64,000 nt of DNA from Enterocola sp045612225 (GTDB lineage Bacteria > Bacteroidota > Bacteroidia > Bacteroidales > Paludibacteraceae), in assembly GCA_045612225.1 (NCBI GenBank), contig JAZKYP010000013.1, forward strand, positions 110,813-174,812, given 5' to 3'. The translations under genes and the position numbers were made by a program. This document shows positions 1-8,230 of this stretch, one piece after another. The notes under the pieces were generated by a model that saw only the letters and a program-made list of their open reading frames with translations, did no database searches and was not told the origin of the DNA. Position 1 is the first letter of the stretch. Every line of letters begins with the position of its first letter.

Positions 1-767
1 TCGGAATATCCAGAAAAATCACAATAGATTTGAAAAGAAAATAAGACAGCAGCGATGGCTAATGTTGAAGCGTTGTGGGCATCTACATTTCCAAAAATAG
101 TATCTACAAAGACCGCGCAATTGTCTGCCACCACCACTTTTTTAAACATACCCCAGAGTATTTGACGAAGGCCATCCACCGCCTTGGAATAATTAAAACT
201 ACGTTTCTTAAGGAATTGAGGCAAAAGATTTGTAGCACGTTCTATTGGTCCTGCCACTAGTTGAGGAAAGAAACTCAAGAATGCGAAAAATGAAACTACA
301 TCTCTAGTTGGCTCCAGCTTTCCTCTGTACACATCTATGCTGTATGAAAGTGCCTGAAAAGTGTAAAAACTTATCCCCACAGGCAAAACCAGATGTAATA
401 AATGTGCTTCTGCATTGATATTTAAGGCATTAGCCAATGAAATAACAAAGAAATCATAATATTTATAAACTCCTAATATAAAGAGATTTATAACAACATT
501 TAAAATCATCCAAAAGGTTTTATACCTTTTTGTAGATGATTTTTCTATAGCTATTCCGCTAAAAAAAGAACAAAGTGAAGTGAACGCAATCAAAAGCAGA
601 AAACGCCAATTCCACCAACCATAAAACAAATAACTAGCTGCAACAACCAATAAATTTTGAAATAATAATTGATGTTTGGTGTCTTTAATTAGATAATCAA
701 AGACCCACCAATATAAAAGAAAGAATATAGGTAGAAATACAAGAAATTCAAAGGAATTAAACAGCAT
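1..767 (-). CDS. MBOAT-family O-acyltransferase (AlgI-like), 3' end outside window
   Basis: The reading frame is open from an ATG at 767 to the left edge, giving about 255 residues of a truncated gene. The product is a polytopic membrane protein starting MLFNSFEFLVF. It carries segments typical of the AlgI/DltB membrane-bound O-acyltransferase family: 'LPVGISFYTFQALSY', 'FPQLVAGPIERA' and, at the cut edge, 'IYCDFSGYS'. Family members transfer acyl groups, usually acetyl, to cell-surface polysaccharides from the membrane. The catalytic His of the family would lie in the missing part. A TAnnTTTG promoter box at 795-802 lies just upstream, divergent from the lipid kinase gene. The family call is strong; the polysaccharide substrate is unknown. 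Confidence 0.88.
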   Translation of the reverse strand, partial: MLFNSFEFLVFLPIFFLLYWWVFDYLIKDTKHQLLFQNLLVVAASYLFYGWWNWRFLLLIAFTSLCSFFSGIAIEKSSTKRYKTFWMILNVVINLFILGVYKYYDFFVISLANALNINAEAHLLHLVLPVGISFYTFQALSYSIDVYRGKLEPTRDVVSFFAFLSFFPQLVAGPIERATNLLPQFLKKRSFNYSKAVDGLRQILWGMFKKVVVADNCAVFVDTIFGNVDAHNASTLAIAAVLFSFQIYCDFSGYS

Positions 768-794
768 ATAAATCTAGTTTCATAAATAATTTTA

Positions 795-802
795 CAAAGA
801 TA
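795..802 (-). promoter_or_regulatory. sigma-ABfr -7 box for the MBOAT gene
   Basis: Minus strand reads TATCTTTG, an exact match to the Bacteroidota TAnnTTTG box, about 30 nt upstream of the MBOAT start codon. No clear TTTG -33 element is visible. Confidence 0.55.
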
Positions 803-813
803 AATTTTTCTTT

Positions 814-844
814 TTTGTTTTATGTGAATATTTTAATAATTTTG
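814..844 (+). promoter_or_regulatory. sigma-ABfr promoter for the lipid kinase gene
   Basis: TTTG at 814-817 is followed after 19 nt by TAATTTTG at 837-844, matching TTTG-N19-TAnnTTTG. The ATG at 865 lies about 20 nt downstream. Confidence 0.55.
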
Positions 845-864
845 CCGTTGCAATACATTTAACT

Positions 865-1737
865 ATGAACATACGTATTATTATCAATCCTATTTCGGGC
901 ACAAACGCCGCTAGAAAAAGAGCAAAGAAAGTGGTTTTAGCACTTGAAGAAGAGTTTAAGATAAAAGGCATAAAAACCGAATATGCTGGTCATGCTACTG
1001 AGCTTGCAAGACAAGCTGTAAATGACGGAGTAGAAATAGTTGTAGCAGTGGGTGGAGATGGCACAGTAAACGAGATTGCTTCTGCACTGGTTGGCACAGA
1101 GACTGCTCTAATCATAGTGGGCACTGGTAGTGGCAATGGATTGGCGCGCGATTTGGGTATGTTTGGTCTTTCTACAAAAAAGATTATCGAAAGGATTAAA
1201 GAAAACAAATCTTATCGCATAGACTGCGGCGAGGTGTTGGGCAGAAAATTCTTCTGCACCTGCGGCAGTGGTTTCGATGCGCTTATTGGTCACTTGTTTG
1301 CTCAAACCAAGGTGCGTGGTTTCTTAACATACATAAAGCTAAGCTTAAAAGCATACAAAGACTACACTCCCCTTTCATATCGTTTGAGTTTTGGTTCTCG
1401 CTTGAATAGCAAAAATGGCGAAGCATTTGTGGTGAACATTGCCAACAACAAACAGTTTGGCAACAACGCCTACATAGCCCCACACGCCAACCTAATGGAC
1501 GGACTTTTTACTGTTACCATTATTAAACCATTTAAATGGTACAACATACCTTATATGGCATATAGTTTGTTTTTTAAACAAATGCACAAAAACAAGTTTG
1601 TAGAAACCTTTGATTGCGGCGACTGCATACTTGATGTAGCGGTAGGAGCCTACCTTCACATCGACGGCGAACCTATCAATACCAACAGTAACTCTTTCTC
1701 TGTGAAGATGATACCAAATAGTTTAAAGATTATTTAA
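865..1737 (+). CDS. Diacylglycerol kinase family lipid kinase (YegS/BmrU type)
   Basis: The 290-residue product has the catalytic-domain signature of the diacylglycerol/lipid kinase family. An N-terminal 'NPISG' is followed by GGDGTVNE at residues 63-70 (nucleotide-binding loop) and the glycine-rich 'GTGSGNGLARDLG' segment near residue 90. The C-terminal half is the usual beta-sandwich with 'VNIANNKQFG' and 'DGLFTV' segments. The length is normal for soluble bacterial YegS/YtlR-like enzymes. The expected reaction is ATP-dependent phosphorylation of a lipid at the membrane face; the substrate cannot be read from sequence. It is a single gene with its own promoter. A second family member lies at 47053-47985 but differs in its glycine loop (GGDGTFSE). 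Confidence 0.9.
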   Translation: MNIRIIINPISGTNAARKRAKKVVLALEEEFKIKGIKTEYAGHATELARQAVNDGVEIVVAVGGDGTVNEIASALVGTETALIIVGTGSGNGLARDLGMFGLSTKKIIERIKENKSYRIDCGEVLGRKFFCTCGSGFDALIGHLFAQTKVRGFLTYIKLSLKAYKDYTPLSYRLSFGSRLNSKNGEAFVVNIANNKQFGNNAYIAPHANLMDGLFTVTIIKPFKWYNIPYMAYSLFFKQMHKNKFVETFDCGDCILDVAVGAYLHIDGEPINTNSNSFSVKMIPNSLKII

Positions 1738-1789
1738 ACACCCGCCGGCCCTTTTTGGTTCTTTTTATTGATTGTAAATGTAAAAGATT

Positions 1790-1797
1790 TACCTTTG
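1790..1797 (+). promoter_or_regulatory. sigma-ABfr -7 box, possible leaderless transcript
   Basis: TACCTTTG matches TAnnTTTG and ends only 4 nt before the ATG at 1802, so transcription would begin at or next to the start codon. Confidence 0.5.
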
Positions 1798-1801
1798 TGC
1801 C

Positions 1802-2380
1802 ATGGCAATTAAAACAAATACACCAGAAATAGTAGCACTAAAACAGGCTGTAGAGAAAAGATTTGGTCACCCAATAGAAAGCAGAACAGACTTTACTCTA
1901 CTTGCATACGACATTGAGCGCGCTACAAACAATCACATTGCAGAAAACACTCTGCGCAGATTGTGGGGACGCATCGCTGCATACGACACTGTATTTACTC
2001 GCACACTCGACGTAATGTGTAAGTATATAGGTCATGAGCATTGGAAAAATTTCTGCACATTTCTAAAAAAAGAGACAAATTCTGATTCTTATATTGTAAA
2101 ACAAGGTATGTCTATAAAAGTAGAAGACTTAACCCCTGGCGACAAAATTCGCATTGGCTGGTTGCCAGACAGGGTATGTATAGTGGAATACGTGGGCGGA
2201 CGCACATTTAAGGCTATTGATGCAGTAAATGCCACCCTACAAACAGGTGACACATTTGAATGTAGCCTTATGCTAAAGAATTATCCGCTGTTTGTGGACA
2301 ACTTGGTACATGGCGGCGAACACTGTCCACGCTACTCAATGGGACTAACTAGCGGACTTACCACCCTAGAAAAATTGTAA
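1802..2380 (+). CDS. Conserved hypothetical protein, possible DNA-binding N-terminus
   Basis: The 192-residue protein has no signal peptide or membrane segment. The N-terminal ~85 residues are helical and contain 'ENTLRRLWG' followed by 'TLDVMCKYIGHEHWKNF'. This pattern recurs at the N-termini of uncharacterised Bacteroidota proteins and looks like a small helix-turn-helix-type module. The C-terminal half (from about residue 100) is beta-rich, with 'LTPGDKIRIGWLPDRVCIVEYVGG' resembling a small SH3-like or barrel fold. I do not recognise a named family. The gene stands alone, is followed by a strong hairpin terminator, and its promoter overlaps the start region. A regulator role is only inferred. 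Confidence 0.7.
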   Translation: MAIKTNTPEIVALKQAVEKRFGHPIESRTDFTLLAYDIERATNNHIAENTLRRLWGRIAAYDTVFTRTLDVMCKYIGHEHWKNFCTFLKKETNSDSYIVKQGMSIKVEDLTPGDKIRIGWLPDRVCIVEYVGGRTFKAIDAVNATLQTGDTFECSLMLKNYPLFVDNLVHGGEHCPRYSMGLTSGLTTLEKL

Positions 2381-2408
2381 TCTCATATTTTTTTGTGACT
2401 TGCACCAC

Positions 2409-2464
2409 AAAACCCTACAAATCACTATAGTATAATAGAAACTATAAGTGAAAGTAGGGTTTTT
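2409..2464 (+). terminator. Rho-independent terminator after the 1802-2380 gene
   Basis: AAAACCCTAC (2409-2418) pairs with GTAGGGTTTT (2454-2463). The intervening arm also contains self-complementary CACTATAGT/ACTATAAGTG, and the structure runs into a T tract. It sits 28 nt after the stop codon. Confidence 0.7.
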
Positions 2465-2510
2465 CGCCTTTTCAAAGCACGATATGGCACTAAATACGTG
2501 ATTTTAAAGA

Positions 2511-2652
2511 CTACGCATATACAAGATGCCATGCTTTGGCTTTAAGTAGATGTGCATTGTCGTAAACCAATATTTCGTACCCTATGCGAATAGTTGCAGC
2601 ATTACAATCTACGCCGCCACCCAAACGCACCATTAGGTTTTTGCTTTGCAAT
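2511..2652 (-). pseudogene. Possible gene remnant in the 2381-2746 gap
   Basis: The 366-nt gap between the terminator and the helicase gene is otherwise featureless. On the minus strand one frame stays open for about 45 codons and reads protein-like, including 'MVRLGGGVDCNAATIR' and 'IGYEILVYDNAHLLKAKAW', ending at a TAG at 2511-2513. The frame is closed upstream by TGA. It could be the 3' fragment of a decayed gene or a short real gene starting at the internal ATG. I do not recognise the family. Confidence 0.25.
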
Positions 2653-2746
2653 CAACTGAATAGACACTCAGATTTCATCCTTACTACTATTCAATCCCTT
2701 AAAAAAGAAACGAAAACCGCTTGTTAGTGTTGTTTTTTGCATATTG

Positions 2747-5700
2747 CTAATTAAGTTTTTCTACTATTTTTTTCTTTACATTTTCTGGATATAAAAACCA
2801 ATCTAAGGTAAACACACGCATTAGGTTCCAACCTAACATGTTAAACACTGCTGGTTTTACAATCTCTCTGTCGCTTGTGGTATTGAGATGATAATAATGC
2901 GAACCATCTAAAATAATACCCAATTTGTATGACTCTGCATGGGTAGAAGTGGCCACTGCAATATCTACTTTGCACGCAGAAGTTCCAATGCTTGTTTCTA
3001 CATGATACCCTTGTTGCCTTAACCACGATGCTATTTGTTGGGCAATAACATCGGTTTGTGAAGAACTGTTTTTAGCCACTTGCAAAGAATCTTGTCCTGC
3101 TGCATATTTCATAAACTGCTTTAGGTCTAATACTCCACGTGCACTGGTGCGTTTTTCGTCTATCTGGTCGGCACGTAAAACGGCAAAAAGTTTCATTTCG
3201 TAGCGAGCACGCGTAATGGCAACATTTAAACGTTTTTCGCCACCTGCCTTGTTCAACGGACCAAAATTCATTAAAAGTTTACCATCTTTGTCGGGTGCAT
3301 AACCAATTGAAAATAGGATAACATCCCGTTCGTCGCCTTGTACATTTTCTAAGTTTTTTACAAAAATAGGCTCTTTGCTATTGGCATTTTGTTGTTCCAA
3401 ATTTGGATTTTCTACAAACGCTTCGTTTAGCAAGTCTTCTATCAAATTGCTTTGCCCCTGCGAGAATGCAATAACACCAATGGAGCGATTAGGCTCATTT
3501 TGCATTCTACTCACCACCTCGGCAACTATGGCTTTTGCTTCTGCCATATTGGTGCGCGACTTGCCTGCATCGTAGTAACCCTCTACTTGTTGAATGCTAA
3601 TTTTAGGCTGATTGTGGTTGGCAGATGGGAATGTAATGAGCGAACTATCGTAATAATGTACATTGCTAAACGTAATCAAATCTTCGTGCTTTGACCTGTA
3701 ATGCCATTTTAATGAACGCATAGGCATAGAAAGAGCCGTGCAATCGTCAAGGATACTCTCTAAATCGTCTATATCAGCCTCATCTTCGTTGGTTTGTGTG
3801 AGCGAGAAAAAGCTTGTTGGCGGCATTTGCTTGGAATCGCCCACCACTATGGCAGCCTTAGCACGTGCAATAGCACCCACAGCCTCGCTTGTAGGCATCT
3901 GACTGGCTTCGTCAAAAATCACCAAATCAAAAGGCTCTGCGTGAGCATCTAAATATTGCGCCACACTAAGCGGACTCATAAGCATCACAGGGCACAACAG
4001 CGGTAAGGTTGTAGGCATTTGTTCTATCATGGTACGAATAGATGCTCCCCTGCCCTTGTTGGCAATGCGTTTGCGCAAGAGTGTTAATTCTGCACTGCAA
4101 GATTGATTGGTTTGTACTGTTTGACGTTTTGCAGACAATTTACTTAGCAATTCTTTTTGTGATAGTTGTTGGAAATCGTGGTGCAATTGTGTATAGCATT
4201 TGATGATTTGCTCCATTTTTATGCCGCTATAATCTTTTAGTAGCGGATCTGATTCCACAATGCCACGTGCAAGTTGCTGGTAAAAACCAAGATGCAATGC
4301 TTTACATAAACTTTCTACCGATTCGCCTTGCTCAAACCTTGCAATAACATCACCCAATCCCATTTGCTCTAACGCTTGCAACTGCGATACATAGCTAGCC
4401 CATTGTGGCAATAGATTGATGTGCTTATTCCACCTTTGCGAAGCCGCAATAAAAGCATCAATGTCTTCTAACAGATTATCGGACACCTTGGCTACTTGGA
4501 AAAACTTTTTGCATTTATAGTCGCCCTCGATGTATTGTTTAGTAGTTTTAGAAATAAATTTGGCATTTCTTTCTATTTGCTGTTTTAAGCCTTCTAACAC
4601 AAGGGGCAATTGAGGCAACTGATTTTCTAAAGCATCTTGCTTTAAATAAGAAGACAAAGCTTTTGCATCTTGTTTTATTGGATAAAGTCCATACAGCGGA
4701 TGCTGTGCTGGGGCTATGCCCAATATGGTTTGCAAACCTACTAAATCGACTACACGCTGTGTTAGCGTTTTTAATAAATCAGTTTCTTTTGAAGCAAAAA
4801 TAGATGGCGGTAATTGAATAGGAGAAATGGAAGCATCGTGCATATTCTCTATGCATTGATACAAAGAATAACCATGCTCGCGCTTTTTGTGCAATGCATC
4901 GGCATAGGCACTTAATTTTTGGCGTTCTATGAATAACTGATTTGCCAACGTTTCGTATTCATTACCCACTTTTTGGTATGTTGTTTCTACAGCTAATTGC
5001 AACTGCGACAAGAAATGACGTTTATCTACCTTATTGCTGTGCAGTTCTAAACAGAAAGTAGAAAGACCTATTTTGTCCAAACGTTCTTTCACTACATCCA
5101 ATGCAGCTTTCTTTTGTGCCACAAACAATACACGTTTGCCATGATATAGCATGTTTGCTATCATGTTGGTAATGCTTTGCGACTTGCCCGTTCCTGGAGG
5201 TCCTGAAAGCACAAAAGAGAGCCCATTTTCTGCATCAATCAAAGCCTCAATTTGCGAAGAATCGGCATCTAACGGAATAAGGTGCGATGTAGGCATATCC
5301 ACCGCATCCAACTGGCGAATATCTGCCATAGGAGCAGCTGGTGGCAACAACAATCTACCTTCTATTAAACTACGAATAAGCGGATTTGCTGCAATAAGCG
5401 ATGCGTTGGTGTGAATATCGTTCCATAGCACAAACTTGGTAAACGAAAATATTCCCAATACCGCATCATCACACACTTGCCAACCTGTTTGCTCTGACAC
5501 AGCATTGGCTACGTGGTGCAATACCAAACTAACATCTATACCGCTTGCATCGGCAGGCAATGGCTGAATGCCTTCTATTTGTAGTTGAAAATCAACAGAA
5601 AGCATTTCAAGCAAGGTTATATTAAGCACAGTATCGTCGTCGCGTTTGCGTATAGAATAGGTATTTTTACCTCTTAATTTTACCAACTCTACGGGCATTA

Positions 5701-6202
5701 ACAAAATGGGAGCCTTGTGCTCTTTTTTATCTTTGCCTATCCAAACCAACGTTCCTAATGCCAAGTATAGTGTATTGGCTCCGGTTTCTTCTATGCTGTT
5801 ACGCATAGCCCTGTACAAAGAGTTAAGAGAAGCACTTTCTAAACAGATTTCTTGACCAGACTCTAACGTATCTTCTATCTGACCTGCCAACTGATTAGGC
5901 ACCACATACGCATTTTTGCCCACGCGGTAATTGAGCAAACTATTACGCAAAGTTAAATCGAGTAACTTACGTTCCCAAATTTGTTGCTTGGCTGCACTGT
6001 TAAACTTTTGGTATTGATTTACCAATGTTTGCAAGTTTTCTTGCAGTGTATCGGCTTGCACTCCCATGGTAGAAAGGGCATTTTGCAACACTTCTTTTTC
6101 TTGCTGCGACAATGTTCCTGCCTGCAACAAAAGTTCTAAAGGGCGCACACATTGCACACACTTTTCTAAACTTTGACGTAATTTATTAGCGTGGTGGGTC
6201 AT
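2747..6202 (-). CDS. DUF4011-type SF1 helicase with C-terminal nuclease-like domain
   Basis: The 1151-residue protein begins with a coiled-coil-prone stretch and a DUF4011-like region ('LLDLTLRNSLLNYRVGKN', about residues 80-100). The superfamily 1 helicase core follows. Walker A is SGPPGTGKS near residue 332, the Walker B-like segment is 'DLVIFDEASQMP' near 758, and 'LNVAITRARYEM' (motif VI) lies near 990. The last ~110 residues look like a Vsr/MTES_1575-type restriction-endonuclease fold: 'KVDIAVATS', 'LGIILDG', then 'GWNLMRVFTLDWF'. Such helicase-nuclease fusions act on nucleic acid and are often found among mobile or defence-related genes. It starts 1 nt after the stop of the GIY-YIG gene, so it is the last gene of the operon that begins at 14978. 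Confidence 0.85.
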   Translation of the reverse strand: MTHHANKLRQSLEKCVQCVRPLELLLQAGTLSQQEKEVLQNALSTMGVQADTLQENLQTLVNQYQKFNSAAKQQIWERKLLDLTLRNSLLNYRVGKNAYVVPNQLAGQIEDTLESGQEICLESASLNSLYRAMRNSIEETGANTLYLALGTLVWIGKDKKEHKAPILLMPVELVKLRGKNTYSIRKRDDDTVLNITLLEMLSVDFQLQIEGIQPLPADASGIDVSLVLHHVANAVSEQTGWQVCDDAVLGIFSFTKFVLWNDIHTNASLIAANPLIRSLIEGRLLLPPAAPMADIRQLDAVDMPTSHLIPLDADSSQIEALIDAENGLSFVLSGPPGTGKSQSITNMIANMLYHGKRVLFVAQKKAALDVVKERLDKIGLSTFCLELHSNKVDKRHFLSQLQLAVETTYQKVGNEYETLANQLFIERQKLSAYADALHKKREHGYSLYQCIENMHDASISPIQLPPSIFASKETDLLKTLTQRVVDLVGLQTILGIAPAQHPLYGLYPIKQDAKALSSYLKQDALENQLPQLPLVLEGLKQQIERNAKFISKTTKQYIEGDYKCKKFFQVAKVSDNLLEDIDAFIAASQRWNKHINLLPQWASYVSQLQALEQMGLGDVIARFEQGESVESLCKALHLGFYQQLARGIVESDPLLKDYSGIKMEQIIKCYTQLHHDFQQLSQKELLSKLSAKRQTVQTNQSCSAELTLLRKRIANKGRGASIRTMIEQMPTTLPLLCPVMLMSPLSVAQYLDAHAEPFDLVIFDEASQMPTSEAVGAIARAKAAIVVGDSKQMPPTSFFSLTQTNEDEADIDDLESILDDCTALSMPMRSLKWHYRSKHEDLITFSNVHYYDSSLITFPSANHNQPKISIQQVEGYYDAGKSRTNMAEAKAIVAEVVSRMQNEPNRSIGVIAFSQGQSNLIEDLLNEAFVENPNLEQQNANSKEPIFVKNLENVQGDERDVILFSIGYAPDKDGKLLMNFGPLNKAGGEKRLNVAITRARYEMKLFAVLRADQIDEKRTSARGVLDLKQFMKYAAGQDSLQVAKNSSSQTDVIAQQIASWLRQQGYHVETSIGTSACKVDIAVATSTHAESYKLGIILDGSHYYHLNTTSDREIVKPAVFNMLGWNLMRVFTLDWFLYPENVKKKIVEKLN

Positions 6203-6203
6203 G

Positions 6204-6932
6204 TTAAGGATTAGTTATTTTTTTATATTGAACAGGATTAGCACTTCCCTTTTTACGATAGTATGCAGGAATCATTTTACCGTTTAATGATAATAAATTG
6301 GCATTGTTCGTTACATATCCTGTAAACCCTACTCTTGTAGGATTCACTTGATACCATTGTGTAACTTCAAATACTTCACGTACCACTCCATCTACCACAC
6401 CTAACACATATTTATAGTTTTGAATTCTATTTAAATCGACACGCCATGCTTCGCGTACAGCATCATAAACGCTGCCTATACTATATACGTAATCTTGCTT
6501 CACTTTAATAATCACGTAATCTTCATCAGGTTCTGTGTATTCTTGAAGTTTAGTCTTGGCAAGATAATCATCGTAGGTAGTCAATCCACGTTCTGATCCA
6601 TGTCCATTTTGAATATTTGTTAGTCCTGGATAAGCATCTATAAGGGCTGCTTCTACCTCGAATGCTTCACTTTCTGTTAGACCTGAACGATGAATCAGAA
6701 TGATAACTTGTTTGTTTTCTGCTCTAATTTCTGCTATTTGTTGCTGTTTTAAAGAAATTAAGTCTTCATTTTCAGACAAAAGGGATTTTACTTCTTTTAT
6801 ATGTTGTTCTGCTCTTTCTCCACAACCTTTCCCTACATAAAACGTATGTCCTGTACGAGGGTCAACCAAACGGTAAACGTAATACTTACAATTTTGGTTG
6901 TTTATTGTTAGAATTTCTTGATTTGTTTCCAT
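6204..6932 (-). CDS. GIY-YIG nuclease-domain protein (LEM-3-like)
   Basis: This 242-residue soluble protein has a GIY-YIG endonuclease domain in its first ~110 residues. The two signature strands are 'YYVYRLVD' and 'TFYVGKG', followed by 'GERAEQH' with the expected Arg region and a later 'ESEAFEVEAALIDAYPGLTN' containing the likely catalytic Glu. This arrangement is close to the LEM-3-like (COG3680) subgroup. The C-terminal half is beta-rich, with repeated 'vyDaVReawrv' and 'vvdgVVREVFEV' segments, perhaps a DNA- or partner-binding module. It is separated by 1 nt from the helicase and by 144 nt, including a perfect hairpin, from the membrane protein upstream. A DNA-cutting role is inferred from the family. 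Confidence 0.82.
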   Translation of the reverse strand: METNQEILTINNQNCKYYVYRLVDPRTGHTFYVGKGCGERAEQHIKEVKSLLSENEDLISLKQQQIAEIRAENKQVIILIHRSGLTESEAFEVEAALIDAYPGLTNIQNGHGSERGLTTYDDYLAKTKLQEYTEPDEDYVIIKVKQDYVYSIGSVYDAVREAWRVDLNRIQNYKYVLGVVDGVVREVFEVTQWYQVNPTRVGFTGYVTNNANLLSLNGKMIPAYYRKKGSANPVQYKKITNP

Positions 6933-7024
6933 AAAGTTTTATAAGGGTTATTTGATTTTGGAAAGTTTTTTAAGTCTGTGATTTACATTACTTTATTACA
7001 TTTCATTGCCATTTGTTTAGTCAA

Positions 7025-7054
7025 AGATGGTGTGCACGTATGTGCACACCATCT
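7025..7054. repeat. Perfect 13-bp inverted repeat between operon genes
   Basis: AGATGGTGTGCAC (7025-7037) is followed by GTAT and its exact complement (7042-7054). It lies in the 144-nt gap between the zinc-ribbon membrane protein and the GIY-YIG gene. There is no strong T run on the minus strand, so processing, attenuation or a protein-binding site are all possible. Confidence 0.6.
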
Positions 7055-7076
7055 GGATTTTGTTATATAACGCAAA

Positions 7077-8177
7077 TCATTTGATTTCTGCATATTCATA
7101 TAAACGTTTTTTAACTGCTTTGGTACCCCAAACATTATAGTTAGAAGATTCTGGATATTTATCATAGTCTTGATAGAAGGATAGTTTCCTGTTGATAAAG
7201 GATTTTACTTTTGCGTTATTACCTTTACTCTTCATATCATCTATACACTTACATAAAAATTCATAATATGTGTCTCTAGATAAGTTAACAATTTTCTCTG
7301 CCTTATCATATTGTCCTTTCTCAATAAGAAGGTCACGTATTCTAAATACCACTGCAGGCGGGTTAAACGAGTATTCACTTATCACTCTATATGCAGAACC
7401 CACACTAATTGCTTTTTCAAGGTTACCCTGTTCTAAGTAGGCTTCCATAAGAACAACTGTTGCTTTTTCTGCTGGGCCATACCCTTTATTGTCAGCAAAA
7501 GCTGCCACATAAGATTCTGCTTCGGCCATATCTCCTTCTTTAATTGACTCGTTTACAGCTTTAAGACACAATTCAATATCATCAGCAACGGTAGGAGCAC
7601 ATGCTCTCATTATGAGTATAAGTACAGATATTACAGCTACAACTATCAATATCCATTTCCAACTTTTTTTAAAAAAATTAATAATATTCCTCTTTTGTTG
7701 TTGCTTATCAGCTTTTACCATTTCCTGTTTTACCTCATCAATTAACATATTGATTTTAGCATTGTTGTCGTGGTATAACTTTGCTTCACGAATATATCGT
7801 TCTACTTCCGCTCTTGATTTCTCTACATCCTTACCACTTTTAAGTAAAACTAATGCAGACTCCAAATTATTTAATACTGCTTTTAGTTCTTTGCTTGCTT
7901 CGGCTGTAACGGGCTCACCACATGCAGGACATTTGCTTGCCAACTGTGGAATAGAAGTGCCACAACTTGGACACACTCTTCCTAGTTCTTGTTTTTTGGT
8001 TGCTTCAAGTTGCATTTCCAATTTTTGGATTTCGGCAGAAATATACATATCCGCTTCATCAATATCCATTCCTAATGATTGAGCTTTTTTTAATAACACT
8101 TGACGTTCTGCTGGAGTAATAATACCATCGGTAAGCGCCACTTTTAGTAGTTCTTCAAATTCTTTTAAAATTGCCAT
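7077..8177 (-). CDS. TerB-like / zinc-ribbon membrane protein
   Basis: The 366-residue protein has four recognisable parts. An N-terminal helical segment ('ALTDGIITPAERQVLLKKA', residues ~14-32) resembles TerB-type acidic helical domains. A zinc ribbon with two CxxC knuckles (CPSC and CPAC, about residues 69-87) follows, then a helical linker and one membrane helix ('WILIVVAVISVLILIM', about 173-190). The C-terminal ~170-residue helical domain has TPR-like character ('AEAESYVAAF', 'EQGNLEKAISVG', 'EKGQYDKAEKI'), which would be extracytoplasmic if the N-terminus is cytosolic. It sits in the SPFH operon, 53 nt after the SPFH-GYF gene. The function is unknown; a scaffold or adaptor is likely. 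Confidence 0.75.
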   Translation of the reverse strand: MAILKEFEELLKVALTDGIITPAERQVLLKKAQSLGMDIDEADMYISAEIQKLEMQLEATKKQELGRVCPSCGTSIPQLASKCPACGEPVTAEASKELKAVLNNLESALVLLKSGKDVEKSRAEVERYIREAKLYHDNNAKINMLIDEVKQEMVKADKQQQKRNIINFFKKSWKWILIVVAVISVLILIMRACAPTVADDIELCLKAVNESIKEGDMAEAESYVAAFADNKGYGPAEKATVVLMEAYLEQGNLEKAISVGSAYRVISEYSFNPPAVVFRIRDLLIEKGQYDKAEKIVNLSRDTYYEFLCKCIDDMKSKGNNAKVKSFINRKLSFYQDYDKYPESSNYNVWGTKAVKKRLYEYAEIK

Positions 8178-8230
8178 AAATTTATTTTTTTATAGTTAGT
8201 AATTAATCAGTGATTTATATAAATTTTGTA

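Noticed and set aside
75..260. Plus-strand frame of 61 codons
   Set aside because: It lies fully within the MBOAT gene on the minus strand, whose translation shows clear family motifs.
2747..6202. Calling the operon a named restriction or defence system on the helicase alone
   Set aside because: A DUF4011-type helicase-nuclease occurs in several contexts; the partners here do not match a named system that I can identify with certainty.
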